Part shown: positions 33,281-42,321 of the stretch, in pieces | Layout: the number at the start of each line of letters is the position of its first letter | Numbering within the stretch: the first letter of the stretch is position 1 | Assembly: GCA_046269235.1 (NCBI GenBank) | Contig: JBJZOS010000012.1 | Span: 1-55,833 of the forward strand | Reading direction: 5' to 3' | From: Soonwooa sp032078105 | Lineage (GTDB): Bacteria > Bacteroidota > Bacteroidia > Flavobacteriales > Weeksellaceae | DNA length: 55,833 nucleotides | Notes under the pieces: generated by a model | Told to the model about the DNA's origin: nothing | Seen by the model: only the letters and a program-made list of their open reading frames with translations | Databases searched by the model: none | Program-made: the position numbers and the translations under genes

Positions 33281-34924
33281 ATGCAAATTATAGACTTAAA
33301 TTTAAGAAATTGGATGATTTTGATTACCATTGTCGGTATTCTTTCATCTGTACTGTTCTTATTTTTTAAATCTAAAAAAAGTATTCTGAAATCAAGTATT
33401 GCTTTATTATATTTTGCATTATGTGCATTTTTATACTTTAGAATAGGCAATTTAAAATTTACTCTTCTTTATATAGCTCTTCCGAGTTTTCTTATCGGAG
33501 TCATAATCCATTTACTATTAAAACCAAGACAAACAAACCCAGTTTGGGATATTGAATTTCAAACGAACAAAGGCATCAAAATCCTAAGAGGAGTTCAAAG
33601 AGGAGTCGCCATTTTTGGCGCAGCTGGTTCCGGTAAAACGATCTCTGTTATTTATACTCTCATCAAACATTTTGCTGCGCAGAAGTTTTCCGGAATAATT
33701 TATGATTTTAAAGACGGAGAACTAACTGAATTAGCTGTTCCCGCCTTCGGAGATAAACTTCAGGTTATTGCGATACACAAGCCAGAAATTGGTTACAGAA
33801 TAAATCCAATTGACCCCCATTTTCTAAACGGTGAAAAAGATGTGAATGAAATTGTAACGGTTATCATGGATAATCTGATTAACAGTGGAGTGGGAAAGGG
33901 GGATGATTTCTTTAAAGACAGCGCTTCATCTCTTTTATCAAGTGTTATTTTAAAATTTTCATTTAAGCATCCTCAATACTGCACTCTCCCTCACATTATC
34001 AGTTTTATTCTAAGCGTTGATTTTAGTATTAAAGCTGAAAGTATAATTGCAGGAACTGAAGACCTAGAAAACAAATTTGGTAAGCTTAAAAACTTTTTGA
34101 CGGATAATGAACGCGTGGCAATTCAAGGCTCTGCATTTATTATGGGATTATCTTCTGAAAGACAAACCGCATCTGTAATCTCCACTTTAGCCAATGCGTT
34201 AAGAAAAATATCTTTTCCTGAAGCTTTTTGGGCATTAAGTGGAAATGAAATTTCTTTTGACATTAACTCAGAAAAAAACAGAACAGTACTTTCCATCATT
34301 AACGAACCAAAATCCAGTAGATTTTTAAGTCCAATTAATGCTACAATTATTCACGCTATCACCAAACAGATGATGGTAAGAGAAAGAGAACCGTCGTTCT
34401 TACTTCTTGATGAAGCTCCGACGATTAAGCTCCTAAATATGGCTCAAATCCCAGCAACTATGAGAAGTTTTGGTGTTGCTGTCATATACTGTGCACAGGA
34501 TATCGTTCAAGGAACAGTTCAATACGGAAAAGAAGGTTTCAAAGAAATTATCGCCAATCTTTCAACCCAATTCTTTGGAAAATCTAACGACCCTGATACT
34601 TCAAAGTTTTACGAATCTTTTTTCGAATTGGTCAAACAACAAACAAAATCAGTTTCAACAAAGGGAATGGTAAGTCTTTTCAGCACAGGAGAAACAAGTA
34701 CTACAATCGGTGAAAAGGAAGTTTCAAAATTCAGAGCCAGCAAATTCAATGCTTTGAAAGTGGGAGAGTTTGCTTTCTTATCAGATGGAAATACAGACAT
34801 CGTAAAATTTAAAACTACTAAAATTCAAAAGGGAAAAATTCCCATTCGGAAAAAGATTACGCAGGAAATGCTTGAAAGAAACTTCAACAAAATCATTCAG
34901 GAAGCAAAATTATTAATTGATTAA
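33281..34924 (+). CDS. Type IV coupling protein (VirD4/TraD-like)
   Basis: Three N-terminal membrane segments (~11-29, 38-52, 60-76) anchor a cytosolic ATPase with Walker A FGAAGSGKTIS (~112-120) and Walker B FLLLDEAPTIKL (~370-382). HAITKQMMVREREPS and GVAVIYCAQDIVQG are typical of VirD4/TraG-clade coupling proteins. It would bring the relaxase-DNA complex to the transfer channel. It leads the transfer operon, 6 bp before the pilin-like gene. In Bacteroidetes elements the corresponding protein is often named MobC or TraD; the name TraG is used there for the VirB4 homologue. Confidence 0.88.
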   Translation: MQIIDLNLRNWMILITIVGILSSVLFLFFKSKKSILKSSIALLYFALCAFLYFRIGNLKFTLLYIALPSFLIGVIIHLLLKPRQTNPVWDIEFQTNKGIKILRGVQRGVAIFGAAGSGKTISVIYTLIKHFAAQKFSGIIYDFKDGELTELAVPAFGDKLQVIAIHKPEIGYRINPIDPHFLNGEKDVNEIVTVIMDNLINSGVGKGDDFFKDSASSLLSSVILKFSFKHPQYCTLPHIISFILSVDFSIKAESIIAGTEDLENKFGKLKNFLTDNERVAIQGSAFIMGLSSERQTASVISTLANALRKISFPEAFWALSGNEISFDINSEKNRTVLSIINEPKSSRFLSPINATIIHAITKQMMVREREPSFLLLDEAPTIKLLNMAQIPATMRSFGVAVIYCAQDIVQGTVQYGKEGFKEIIANLSTQFFGKSNDPDTSKFYESFFELVKQQTKSVSTKGMVSLFSTGETSTTIGEKEVSKFRASKFNALKVGEFAFLSDGNTDIVKFKTTKIQKGKIPIRKKITQEMLERNFNKIIQEAKLLID

Positions 34925-34930
34925 AATACA

Positions 34931-35236
34931 ATGAAAAATCCATCAAAAACATTTAAAGCTAAAGCTATTTTAAGCCTTACGCTACTACAAACTTTAAATT
35001 TAAATGCTCAAAGCATCAATCTGAAAGGCCCGGCTCAAAACTTAGCCAACGAATTAAAGGGTGTATTTCCGTACATCGCAGTCTGCATCTTCATTGTGGT
35101 AATCCTTTCCAATCTTGGGCATTTTGCCAGCCAAAATGGCGACTGGAAAAAGGGGCTCACCAACATCGTGATTTTTGCCGCTGTTCTCGGAGCTATTGTC
35201 GGCCTTGTTTCATACGTAGGAAATCTTCAGGTGTAA
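34931..35236 (+). CDS. traE: TraE/VirB2-like pilin subunit
   Basis: The 101-residue protein has a signal peptide (cleavage expected after LNLNA in LLQTLNLNAQS) and two further hydrophobic segments (YIAVCIFIVVILSNLG, IVIFAAVLGAIVGLVSYVG). This is the classic VirB2/TrbC pilin pattern. Position directly before the VirB3-like and VirB4 genes supports a TraE role. Its stop overlaps the next start (TAATG). No sequence identity to a named pilin is claimed. Confidence 0.7.
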   Translation: MKNPSKTFKAKAILSLTLLQTLNLNAQSINLKGPAQNLANELKGVFPYIAVCIFIVVILSNLGHFASQNGDWKKGLTNIVIFAAVLGAIVGLVSYVGNLQV

Positions 35237-35502
35237 TGGCAGGACTTAGAAAAAACTTAAAAGGATACCGACAAAAACCGACTATTTACGGGCTAAATAC
35301 AATTGGATTTATTATTTCGGCGACCATTTCTGTTCTCTCTCTATTATCGTTTTTAAATGGAATTTCATTTCAAAAAGTAGTTGTAGTAGCTGTTATTATT
35401 GGAGCAACCTACCTAATATCTTTACTCCTGTCTACAAATGAATCCATCAACGAATGGCTTTTCGACGAAAAACTCCCAAAAGAATTTAGTGATGACCAAT
35501 AA
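35236..35502 (+). CDS. traF: TraF/VirB3-like inner-membrane protein
   Basis: Eighty-eight residues with two adjacent membrane segments (TIGFIISATISVLSLLSFL, VVVVAVIIGATYLISLLL) and a short charged tail, as in VirB3. It sits between the pilin and the VirB4 ATPase, exactly where VirB3 proteins occur. Its last codons overlap the start of traG (ATG at 35492), implying coupling. The family (DUF4133-like) is inferred from size, topology and order. Confidence 0.65.
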   Translation: MAGLRKNLKGYRQKPTIYGLNTIGFIISATISVLSLLSFLNGISFQKVVVVAVIIGATYLISLLLSTNESINEWLFDEKLPKEFSDDQ

Positions 35503-37903
35503 TATATTTCTATATGCAGATGAGAACAGCGTTGTAGGTGCAAACGGTGTTTTTGCAATGGGTTTTGAAATAAACCTTATTGAAAAATATGCCATGGGTG
35601 AAGAAGACTATGAATCTGTAGATCTTTTTTGGAATCGAGCATTAAAAGATATGCCTGAAAGCTCAATTTTTTTAAAGCAAGACATTTTTACTGAAGAGCA
35701 ACTCGACACCTCTTTTTATCCGCAACAAAACTTTCTTCAGAAGGCTACAAAAGAGTATTTCAATGAAAAACCTTGCTTAAACCATAGGTGTTATGCTTTT
35801 TTCATTCTTCCTCCAGGAATTATATTAAACACAAATATTAGTAATCCTTTCAAAAGAGTAAATAGAAAAACTTTTGAGGGTTTCGATGATAGAATCAATC
35901 ATTTTATTACGACAGTCGAACAGATTGTAAGCTTTTTAAACTCAGGAAAAATTAATTCAGGAAAAGCCTTTGAAATAAATCCGCTATCTGAAGAACAAAT
36001 GCTAGAACACTATGATTTTCATTTTAACAATTTTCAGAATGAATATTCTGCAGACCGTGTTTTAAAAGACGAATATCTTCAAATAGGAGGTAAAAAAGTA
36101 AGCGTTCTGAGCACTCGTGATGAAGAAAAAATGCCGGAAGCATTTAAAGATTTATATGTTGACAAGAATTTTTCAACGCCAAAATTTAAGTTTTTTCAAA
36201 ACATTGGAGATTTGTTTGGTTTTGAATTAAATTTTGACCACACCTACCATCAAATCATTTGTTTTCAAGACAATCAAAAGGAACTATCCAAATTGAGAAA
36301 CCGATTAGATTTACTTAAAAAATCTTCGTCATTTGACCCGAATAACAAAGCCAATGCTAAAAAATTAACCGTTTTGACGGACCAAATTGCAGATGACATC
36401 GACTCTGAAAGAATTATTAAAGCACATTTTAACATCGTTTTTTCTGCAGAAAATGAAGCTGATTTAAAAACGAGACGAAATTTAATTATTGAGAAATTCA
36501 AAAGTGTTGATATTAAACCCCGACAACCTATCGGCAATTTTTTAAACTCAATTTTTACCAATTCATTTTACCTCTTTGCGCATTGTCTTTCGGAAAAACA
36601 GCTTTTTTATGGAAACTTGAGTACAGCGACTTTATTTCTTAATAACTGCTCTCACTACAAAAATGACGAAAAAGGAATTCTTTTTAATTCCAGAATTGGA
36701 AATATACCTGTAAAAGTAGATCAGTGGGATGAAGAAAAACACTACATGAACGCTAGAAATTTTATGATTTTTTCTCCTACAGGAGGAGGAAAGTCATTTA
36801 CGGCAAACCATATTTTGCGTCATGCTTTTGAAGAAAATGCAAAAATTGTCATTGTAGATTTGGGAGAATCTTACAGAAAGTTTTCTGCGCTTTATCCTGA
36901 CGACAGTGTATTTGTGCGATACCAAGAAGGTCAAGCTTTGGGTTTAAATCCTTTCAATTTGCAGGGTGAAGAATTAACCTCACATAAAACTTTTGAACTG
37001 GCTGAAATTGTTTTAACCCATTACAAAAGGGATTCTTCGGCATCGGAAAACGAAAAAACAGCTTTACGGAAGATTATTGAAGCATACTATCGGTCAGGTG
37101 TTTTAAAACCTAGTCTTTTAAATTTTGTGGAAGCCATCCGCACTACGAAAGATCACATTCTTTCTGACCTCAATATTCAAACTGAGTTTTTCAACATTGA
37201 GGAGTTTCTTTTTGCGATGAGTGAATTTGAAAAGGGTGGAATTTATGATTTTCTGTACAAAACTGAAGGTAATGAAGAGCTTCAGCGAATTAAAGATAAA
37301 AGGCTTATCGTTTTTGAATTAGACGAAGTGAAAGATAATCCACTTTTGCTGTCGATCATGCTTCAATTAATTTCATCTGTTATTCAGGAAACGGTTTGGA
37401 AAGATAAATCTACCAAGGGTTATTTGCTATTTGATGAAGTTGCCAAACAGTTCAAATTTAAAGGAGTTTTTGAAAAAATTGAGTACTTCTATCAAGCCGG
37501 AAGAAAACAAAACGCTGCCATTGGAATCATTCTTCAATCGGTTTCTCAACTTCCCGAAGAGGGAGAAAAAGGACAAATTGCAAAAACCATTATTGAAAAT
37601 ACTCAAGTTCTATATGTCTTAAATGCTAAAGATTATCGTGCGTTGCAAACAAGATTTGGAATGAGCGAGCACGCTTATCATCAAATGAGCTCTCTAAGTT
37701 CAAAATTTGAAGGAAACGAAAAATATTCTGAAGTTTTTATCCTGAGAGGAAATCACCATCAAGTTTACCGTCTGGAAGTTCCAGAGAAAGTTTTTTGGGC
37801 ATACCAAACGGAAGGAGCAAAAAATGAACAGCTCATGAAAATCTATGCAGAAACTCAAAACATGGAAAGTGCCATTAATCAATACATAAAATCACAAAAA
37901 TAA
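35492..37903 (+). CDS. traG: TraG, VirB4-family conjugation ATPase
   Basis: The protein (803 residues from the ATG at 35492) is a VirB4-type ATPase that energises pilus assembly and transfer at the inner membrane. Walker A is FSPTGGGKSFTANHIL (~427) and Walker B YLLFDEVAKQFK (~644). GRKQNAAIGIILQSVSQLP and QVLYVLNAKDYRALQTRFGM are conserved late motifs. An in-frame ATG 54 bp upstream lies within traF and gives non-conserved residues, so I chose MTNNIFLYAD. A 4-bp gap separates it from the VirB5-like gene. Confidence 0.92.
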   Translation: MTNNIFLYADENSVVGANGVFAMGFEINLIEKYAMGEEDYESVDLFWNRALKDMPESSIFLKQDIFTEEQLDTSFYPQQNFLQKATKEYFNEKPCLNHRCYAFFILPPGIILNTNISNPFKRVNRKTFEGFDDRINHFITTVEQIVSFLNSGKINSGKAFEINPLSEEQMLEHYDFHFNNFQNEYSADRVLKDEYLQIGGKKVSVLSTRDEEKMPEAFKDLYVDKNFSTPKFKFFQNIGDLFGFELNFDHTYHQIICFQDNQKELSKLRNRLDLLKKSSSFDPNNKANAKKLTVLTDQIADDIDSERIIKAHFNIVFSAENEADLKTRRNLIIEKFKSVDIKPRQPIGNFLNSIFTNSFYLFAHCLSEKQLFYGNLSTATLFLNNCSHYKNDEKGILFNSRIGNIPVKVDQWDEEKHYMNARNFMIFSPTGGGKSFTANHILRHAFEENAKIVIVDLGESYRKFSALYPDDSVFVRYQEGQALGLNPFNLQGEELTSHKTFELAEIVLTHYKRDSSASENEKTALRKIIEAYYRSGVLKPSLLNFVEAIRTTKDHILSDLNIQTEFFNIEEFLFAMSEFEKGGIYDFLYKTEGNEELQRIKDKRLIVFELDEVKDNPLLLSIMLQLISSVIQETVWKDKSTKGYLLFDEVAKQFKFKGVFEKIEYFYQAGRKQNAAIGIILQSVSQLPEEGEKGQIAKTIIENTQVLYVLNAKDYRALQTRFGMSEHAYHQMSSLSSKFEGNEKYSEVFILRGNHHQVYRLEVPEKVFWAYQTEGAKNEQLMKIYAETQNMESAINQYIKSQK

Positions 37904-37907
37904 TATT

Positions 37908-38390
37908 ATGAAAAAACTATTCTGTGTACTGGCATTCAGTACAAGTCTTCTTGCTTACAGTCAGCTTGCAGTAACCGATGCAACCGCCAATTACACGATG
38001 TCTCAACAATTGGCAAGTTCTGCAAAACAACTAAAGGAAATGCAGGAAACTTACAAAGTGATGAAAGCTGGTTATGAAAAATACCAGAAGCTTAACGGAT
38101 ACGTGCAGCAGATGGGACACCTTCAGAATATCATCGCTAAACAAAATGATGCCATTAAAAATGCTAAAAAAATTTTAGAGACCGCTAAAAGAAAAAACTT
38201 TGATGTAAGTGGCGTTACCCGAAGTCTTCAGCAAATATCCGGTTCGGTTAAAACTGTTCAGGCTCTTTTAAAAGAAGGAGTTTTTAAAATGGACGACAGC
38301 CAGAGAATTAATCTTTTGGAAAAAGAGACAGAGAAAGTTTCTTCAGCAAGTACTGCCATCAAGATTAAACTGGTTAAAATGAGCTACTAA
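37908..38390 (+). CDS. traI: TraI-type, VirB5-like periplasmic protein
   Basis: A 160-residue exported protein: signal peptide (LFCVLAFSTSLLAYSQ), then long amphipathic helices (QLASSAKQLKEMQETYKVMK, GYVQQMGHLQNIIAKQNDAI). This matches the coiled-coil VirB5-like proteins that sit between VirB4 and VirB6 genes, named TraI in CTnDOT-type operons (not the F-plasmid relaxase). It probably acts at the pilus tip or in channel assembly. The TAATG overlap couples it to traJ. Confidence 0.7.
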   Translation: MKKLFCVLAFSTSLLAYSQLAVTDATANYTMSQQLASSAKQLKEMQETYKVMKAGYEKYQKLNGYVQQMGHLQNIIAKQNDAIKNAKKILETAKRKNFDVSGVTRSLQQISGSVKTVQALLKEGVFKMDDSQRINLLEKETEKVSSASTAIKIKLVKMSY

Positions 38391-39190
38391 TGGATTATTC
38401 TTGGTTAACAGATTTAAACAATCTGATTTCGTCTAATAATTTATTTTCCTACACCATCATTGGTGCAAAATCTTTGGCAATGGTTCTCTTACTGTTTAAG
38501 GTTTTTCAAAATTTTCTCCATACCGCTGAAAATCCTGAAATGCCCAAAATAGGAGGAATTATAAGCATTATTGGATACGGATTATTAATTATTGGAAGCG
38601 ATTGGGTAGTCAACGTCATAGAAAGCGTTTTTTCCAATATAGACATTAGCGTTGCAGACCAAAAGCCACTATATGATGATAGCATAAAAAAATACTTGCT
38701 TCAGCTTGATCAACTTGCCGACGATATGGGACCAATGGATAAAATATCGTACTACACATCATTGATGCCATTGTATTTAACATCAGGTTTAATGACATTC
38801 ACACAAGAAATTTTAGTTGTCTTGGATATGGGAGTGGTAGGAATGTATTTAATTCAAAGAGTTTTTCTACTGCAATTATTCAAATTTATTTTCCCTTTTG
38901 CTATTGCATTATCTACGACAAAGGGATTTGAAGAGCTGTTTTCTCGCTGGATTAAAATTTATATCGGACTATTTGTATTAGGAATTGCGTATATCGCCAT
39001 CATCAAGTTTACATCCATCATTTTCGAATTTATTCAGAATAAAGTTGGTCTTGATTTTCACAAAATAGATTACGATACAGATGTACGATATGTCTTTGGA
39101 TATACCATTGGAGCATCACTCATTGCTTTTATGGTAAAATTGGGATTATTCTCTTTAGTAACGAAAGAAGTTCGAGGTTATTTTAATTAA
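38390..39190 (+). CDS. traJ: TraJ, VirB6-like polytopic channel protein
   Basis: The 266-residue protein has about six membrane segments (for example AKSLAMVLLLFKVFQNFL, GIISIIGYGLLIIGSDWVVN, YIGLFVLGIAYIAIIKF, IGASLIAFMVKLGLFSLV). A conserved block, FKFIFPFAIALSTTKGFEEL, is followed by FSRWIKIYIG. This matches the Bacteroidetes TraJ/VirB6 family, the inner-membrane part of the translocation channel. Length is a little shorter than some TraJ proteins (~330). It lies 5 bp before traK. Confidence 0.85.
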   Translation: MDYSWLTDLNNLISSNNLFSYTIIGAKSLAMVLLLFKVFQNFLHTAENPEMPKIGGIISIIGYGLLIIGSDWVVNVIESVFSNIDISVADQKPLYDDSIKKYLLQLDQLADDMGPMDKISYYTSLMPLYLTSGLMTFTQEILVVLDMGVVGMYLIQRVFLLQLFKFIFPFAIALSTTKGFEELFSRWIKIYIGLFVLGIAYIAIIKFTSIIFEFIQNKVGLDFHKIDYDTDVRYVFGYTIGASLIAFMVKLGLFSLVTKEVRGYFN

Positions 39191-39195
39191 AATTT

Positions 39196-39888
39196 ATGAA
39201 AGAAAAACAAATCACAGTAGGCAAAAATATTTACACAGACTTAATCAAAAATAAGCGTACAGTATGGGCTGTGCTCATTATATCGGTAATCTCAATTATC
39301 TGTTTTACTTATTTTTCTCTTATGGTGTATAGTGATAGTACAAGTAAACTTTACACAATCAACAATCGGGGAGACTTGATTCCGCTGTCCTTGATTGATA
39401 AGAAAAATGATCAAGTTAAAGTGATTCAGTCTAATGCAGAATATTTTGCCAAACAGCTTTACGAGCTTGATCAATACAATCTGAAAGACAAAAAAGAGAA
39501 ACTACTTTGGCTTATTGACAAACAACCTACTGAAATTATTAAGGACAAAGAGAGAAAAAACTATTATTCCAATTTCTTAAGCATTAATGGGTTGATACAG
39601 AAAGTTGAAATCGTTCCGGCGTCCTGGGAAATTTCAAATGCTGAAGAAAATCCGTTGGTCAACTTTTCAGCTATTGTAAAAAGGGTAAATGGAAACAACG
39701 AAGAATATTTTAAATCCGATATTAAGCTAAGAATGACGAAAGTTCATATCAATTATCCCTACAATCCTTTTGGATACCTAATTACCAATTTCGAAGAATA
39801 TTTAAGCCGAATAGAAAGACCTTCAGATGAAGAACAAAAAGTGACTGACAGTTTACAACTTAACCAACCCAAACCTTTAGTTCGATAA
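39196..39888 (+). CDS. traK: TraK, VirB8-like protein
   Basis: A single N-terminal membrane anchor (VWAVLIISVISIICFTYFSL, ~28-47) is followed by a periplasmic domain of ~180 residues with the TraK pattern (YTINNRGDLIPLSL, then FLSINGLIQKVEIVPASWE). VirB8-like proteins nucleate the inner-membrane complex. The C-terminal ~25 residues are polar and likely disordered. The stop overlaps the traM start (TAATG). Confidence 0.85.
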   Translation: MKEKQITVGKNIYTDLIKNKRTVWAVLIISVISIICFTYFSLMVYSDSTSKLYTINNRGDLIPLSLIDKKNDQVKVIQSNAEYFAKQLYELDQYNLKDKKEKLLWLIDKQPTEIIKDKERKNYYSNFLSINGLIQKVEIVPASWEISNAEENPLVNFSAIVKRVNGNNEEYFKSDIKLRMTKVHINYPYNPFGYLITNFEEYLSRIERPSDEEQKVTDSLQLNQPKPLVR

Positions 39889-40916
39889 TGGAAAAATTAA
39901 AAGAAATATGGAAAACCCAGAGTGAAGATCAACGCAGAAAGATCATTGCTTACAGCATTGTTGGTGTTATCGGATGCGGAATGTTTTATGGTGTTTATCT
40001 CATTAAAGGAAAAGATAAAACTCAAAAAGTTGAAGCTTTGTCCAATCCTGATGCTAAAGCCGGAAAAAAATACAACAGCAGATTAGAGGCCAATCAAATG
40101 GACAAAAAAGACACTGCAAACATCAACATGGCAATTGATGAGATTTTTGGAACATCAAAGCCTGATTCAAAAGTTGAAGAAAAAAATGAAATAAGCAACG
40201 AAACATATTACGAACCAGACTATTCTCAATCCTATCAGCAAAGCCAAAACACAAATCAAAATTATATTGGAGGCGGATCTTCTTATTCACAACCAGTTAA
40301 TCATTACCCTGATTATAGAAACAATGATTCTGAATTTTATGAAGAATTAAAAAATAATGTCCGCATTTCAAAAACAAAAAAGAAAACAGTGAATCCCGAA
40401 AACGATATGTATCAGAATTCCATTAAAGAACTGAATGAGTATACTTCAACAGATCCAACCTATAAACCTATTACGCAACAAGAAAAGAAAACCATTCAAA
40501 TCAAAGCAAGGTTACTATCTCAAGGATATGTAAACACCGGAAAGTCAATCTCGTTTGTTCTGTTGGAGAAAGCAGTGCTTCAGGGGCATACTGTTAACAA
40601 AGGTCAGATTTTAACAGGAATTGCCCAAGAACAAAACAACCGTTTACTTGTAAAATTTTCAACCATTAAAGTTAATGAAAAGATAATTCCTGTAGAAATG
40701 CACCTTTATGGTTCTGACGGAATGGAAGGTTTACCCATTTCTGCAACCGAACAAAATCAAAGCAACCGAGCTTCATCAATCATCTCCAACACTTTAGGAA
40801 ATATTCCTATAGTAGGAGGGATTGCAAATGATGCCATTAAAAGTAACAGCAATGACAGAAGATCAAATATTAAACTAACCCCTAATATTTCATGCACTAT
40901 TTTATACAAAACTTAA
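39888..40916 (+). CDS. traM: TraM, VirB10-like protein
   Basis: The order is a short cytosolic N terminus, one membrane anchor (IIAYSIVGVIGCGMFYGVYL, ~19-38), a long Ser/Gln/Asn-rich periplasmic linker (~60-200), then the conserved C-terminal domain. Typical motifs there are ARLLSQGYVNTGKSISFVL, GQILTGIAQEQNNRLLVKFS and IPVEMHLYGSDGMEGLPI, which match Bacteroidetes TraM. The protein would span the periplasm and link inner and outer membrane complexes. Intact at 342 residues. Confidence 0.9.
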   Translation: MEKLKEIWKTQSEDQRRKIIAYSIVGVIGCGMFYGVYLIKGKDKTQKVEALSNPDAKAGKKYNSRLEANQMDKKDTANINMAIDEIFGTSKPDSKVEEKNEISNETYYEPDYSQSYQQSQNTNQNYIGGGSSYSQPVNHYPDYRNNDSEFYEELKNNVRISKTKKKTVNPENDMYQNSIKELNEYTSTDPTYKPITQQEKKTIQIKARLLSQGYVNTGKSISFVLLEKAVLQGHTVNKGQILTGIAQEQNNRLLVKFSTIKVNEKIIPVEMHLYGSDGMEGLPISATEQNQSNRASSIISNTLGNIPIVGGIANDAIKSNSNDRRSNIKLTPNISCTILYKT

Positions 40917-40918
40917 AA

Positions 40919-41467
40919 ATGAAGAAAATTCTCATAATGGTTTTCATCACGATGATTGGCAAAAATTACGCTCAATCGACAGCGGTTTCAGATTCCATTC
41001 AAAACGAAGCAAATTTGGAAACAAAAACCGAAAAATATATTCAGCTTGCTGAAAAAATACTGAATAAGAAAGGGTGGATAAATAATCGGAATTCTTTCTA
41101 CACCAGAGGAATGCTCGGTTTTATTAAAGGGGTTTATTCAGGAGATAAAAAACTCTTTGTATTGGCAGAATTTAAAAACACCACAAACATCAACTATGAC
41201 ATTGAGAGTATTTCATTTCTTTCTAATCCTATTAAAAACAAAGTAAAGCAGATTGAAGCAGACGAAAAAATTTATATACCTATTTACCAAACTGAAGGAG
41301 AAATCGTAGACAAAAGATCAACCAAAAGAATCGTTTTTGTCTTTGAAAAATTCACCATTTCTGATAATAAAAATATCATTTTGATTATGAATGAAGTGGA
41401 TGGTGAAAGAAGCATTTCTCTTAAAATTAAACCTCAAGACATTTCTAACGCCGAATCTATAAACTAA
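40919..41467 (+). CDS. traN: TraN, VirB9-like protein, short form
   Basis: From the ATG at 40919, directly before a signal peptide (KKILIMVFITMIGKNYAQS), the protein has 182 residues. GFIKGVYSGDKKLFVLAEF, NYDIESISFLSNP and TKRIVFVFEKFTISDNKNI match the C-terminal half of Bacteroidetes TraN (DUF4138). Usual TraN proteins are about 290-330 residues; most of the N-terminal domain is absent here. The gene is in frame and in operon order, so it is likely a functional short type rather than debris. An upstream in-frame ATG within traM (40892) is unlikely because it would spoil the signal peptide. Confidence 0.78.
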   Translation: MKKILIMVFITMIGKNYAQSTAVSDSIQNEANLETKTEKYIQLAEKILNKKGWINNRNSFYTRGMLGFIKGVYSGDKKLFVLAEFKNTTNINYDIESISFLSNPIKNKVKQIEADEKIYIPIYQTEGEIVDKRSTKRIVFVFEKFTISDNKNIILIMNEVDGERSISLKIKPQDISNAESIN

Positions 41468-41473
41468 AAACAA

Positions 41474-42043
41474 ATGAAGAAAATAGCAATAACAACATTT
41501 TTGCTGATGGCTGTCTCAATTACTGCACAGGGAAGAAGAGCTAATCAAAGTGCCGCACAAATTGCCTACGGAATTATGCCTGATGCTGAAAAATCACAAG
41601 GAAATTCCTTTATGCTGAAAGCAGGATATTCTAGAGTTATCGGAGAGAGAGGATTTTTAGGAAAAGCCGAAGCTTTCTATCAAAAATTTGGTGTTGGCTA
41701 CATCGATGAACAGATTTTACCCTATCAGAAAATAGGAATTTCAGCTCAGGCCGGTTGGTCTTTTGAAAATTTATCCCCGTTCTTTCTCAATATCTATCTT
41801 GGAGGTTTTGCAGGTCATGAAACTGTAAACAAAGGGGAAACTAAAGATCTTCTATACCAAGCTCAAATCCCGAAAAAGATAAAAGGGATGACGTATGGAA
41901 TCAATGGAGGGGTAGAAGCTGAATTGATTATGTACAAAAATATCAGCATAACTGTGGATTACAGTCAATATTACGACCTAAAGTCAAAGTTTTCAGAAAC
42001 AAGCTATGCCGTGTTTGGAGGTTTGAAATTCTATTTTAATTAA
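41474..42043 (+). CDS. traO: TraO, conjugal transfer outer-membrane-type protein
   Basis: The 189-residue exported protein (signal peptide LLMAVSITAQG) matches the Bacteroidetes TraO family: GNSFMLKAGYSRVIGERGFL, YQKIGISAQAGWSFENLS, LGGFAGHETVNKGE and EAELIMYKNISITVDYSQYY. Alternating strands ending in KFYFN suggest a small beta-barrel in the outer membrane. It follows traN by 6 bp. The family has no confirmed biochemical role beyond requirement for transfer in related elements. Confidence 0.88.
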   Translation: MKKIAITTFLLMAVSITAQGRRANQSAAQIAYGIMPDAEKSQGNSFMLKAGYSRVIGERGFLGKAEAFYQKFGVGYIDEQILPYQKIGISAQAGWSFENLSPFFLNIYLGGFAGHETVNKGETKDLLYQAQIPKKIKGMTYGINGGVEAELIMYKNISITVDYSQYYDLKSKFSETSYAVFGGLKFYFN

Positions 42044-42060
42044 TCCTATAATCCATAACT

Positions 42061-42321
42061 ATGAATAAAAAAAACAGAAAATACATTGAAATTATATCGA
42101 TTTCAGGGATTGGATTACTTTCTTCCATACTTTGGGCTCTACTGGGATTTTTAGGATATGTTCTTTACACTTCAACTTTACTTACAGATCAGAAAAAAGT
42201 ATTAGAATTTCTTGAAAACAGAAGTATTACAAATACTTTTTTGGGCTTCGGATTACTTTTTATTCTATGCCTTGTTTCTACCACACTATTAATTAAAAAA
42301 ATCAAAAAAATTGAAATATGA
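42061..42321 (+). CDS. Small two-TM membrane protein in the tra operon
   Basis: Eighty-six residues, with two hydrophobic segments (GIGLLSSILWALLGFLGYVL and FGLLFILCLVSTTLLI) separated by a polar loop (TDQKKVLEFLENRSIT). I do not recognise the family. Its stop overlaps the start of the following lipoprotein gene by 4 bp. Size, topology and position suggest an accessory transfer or entry-exclusion protein, but this is a guess. Confidence 0.6.
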   Translation: MNKKNRKYIEIISISGIGLLSSILWALLGFLGYVLYTSTLLTDQKKVLEFLENRSITNTFLGFGLLFILCLVSTTLLIKKIKKIEI

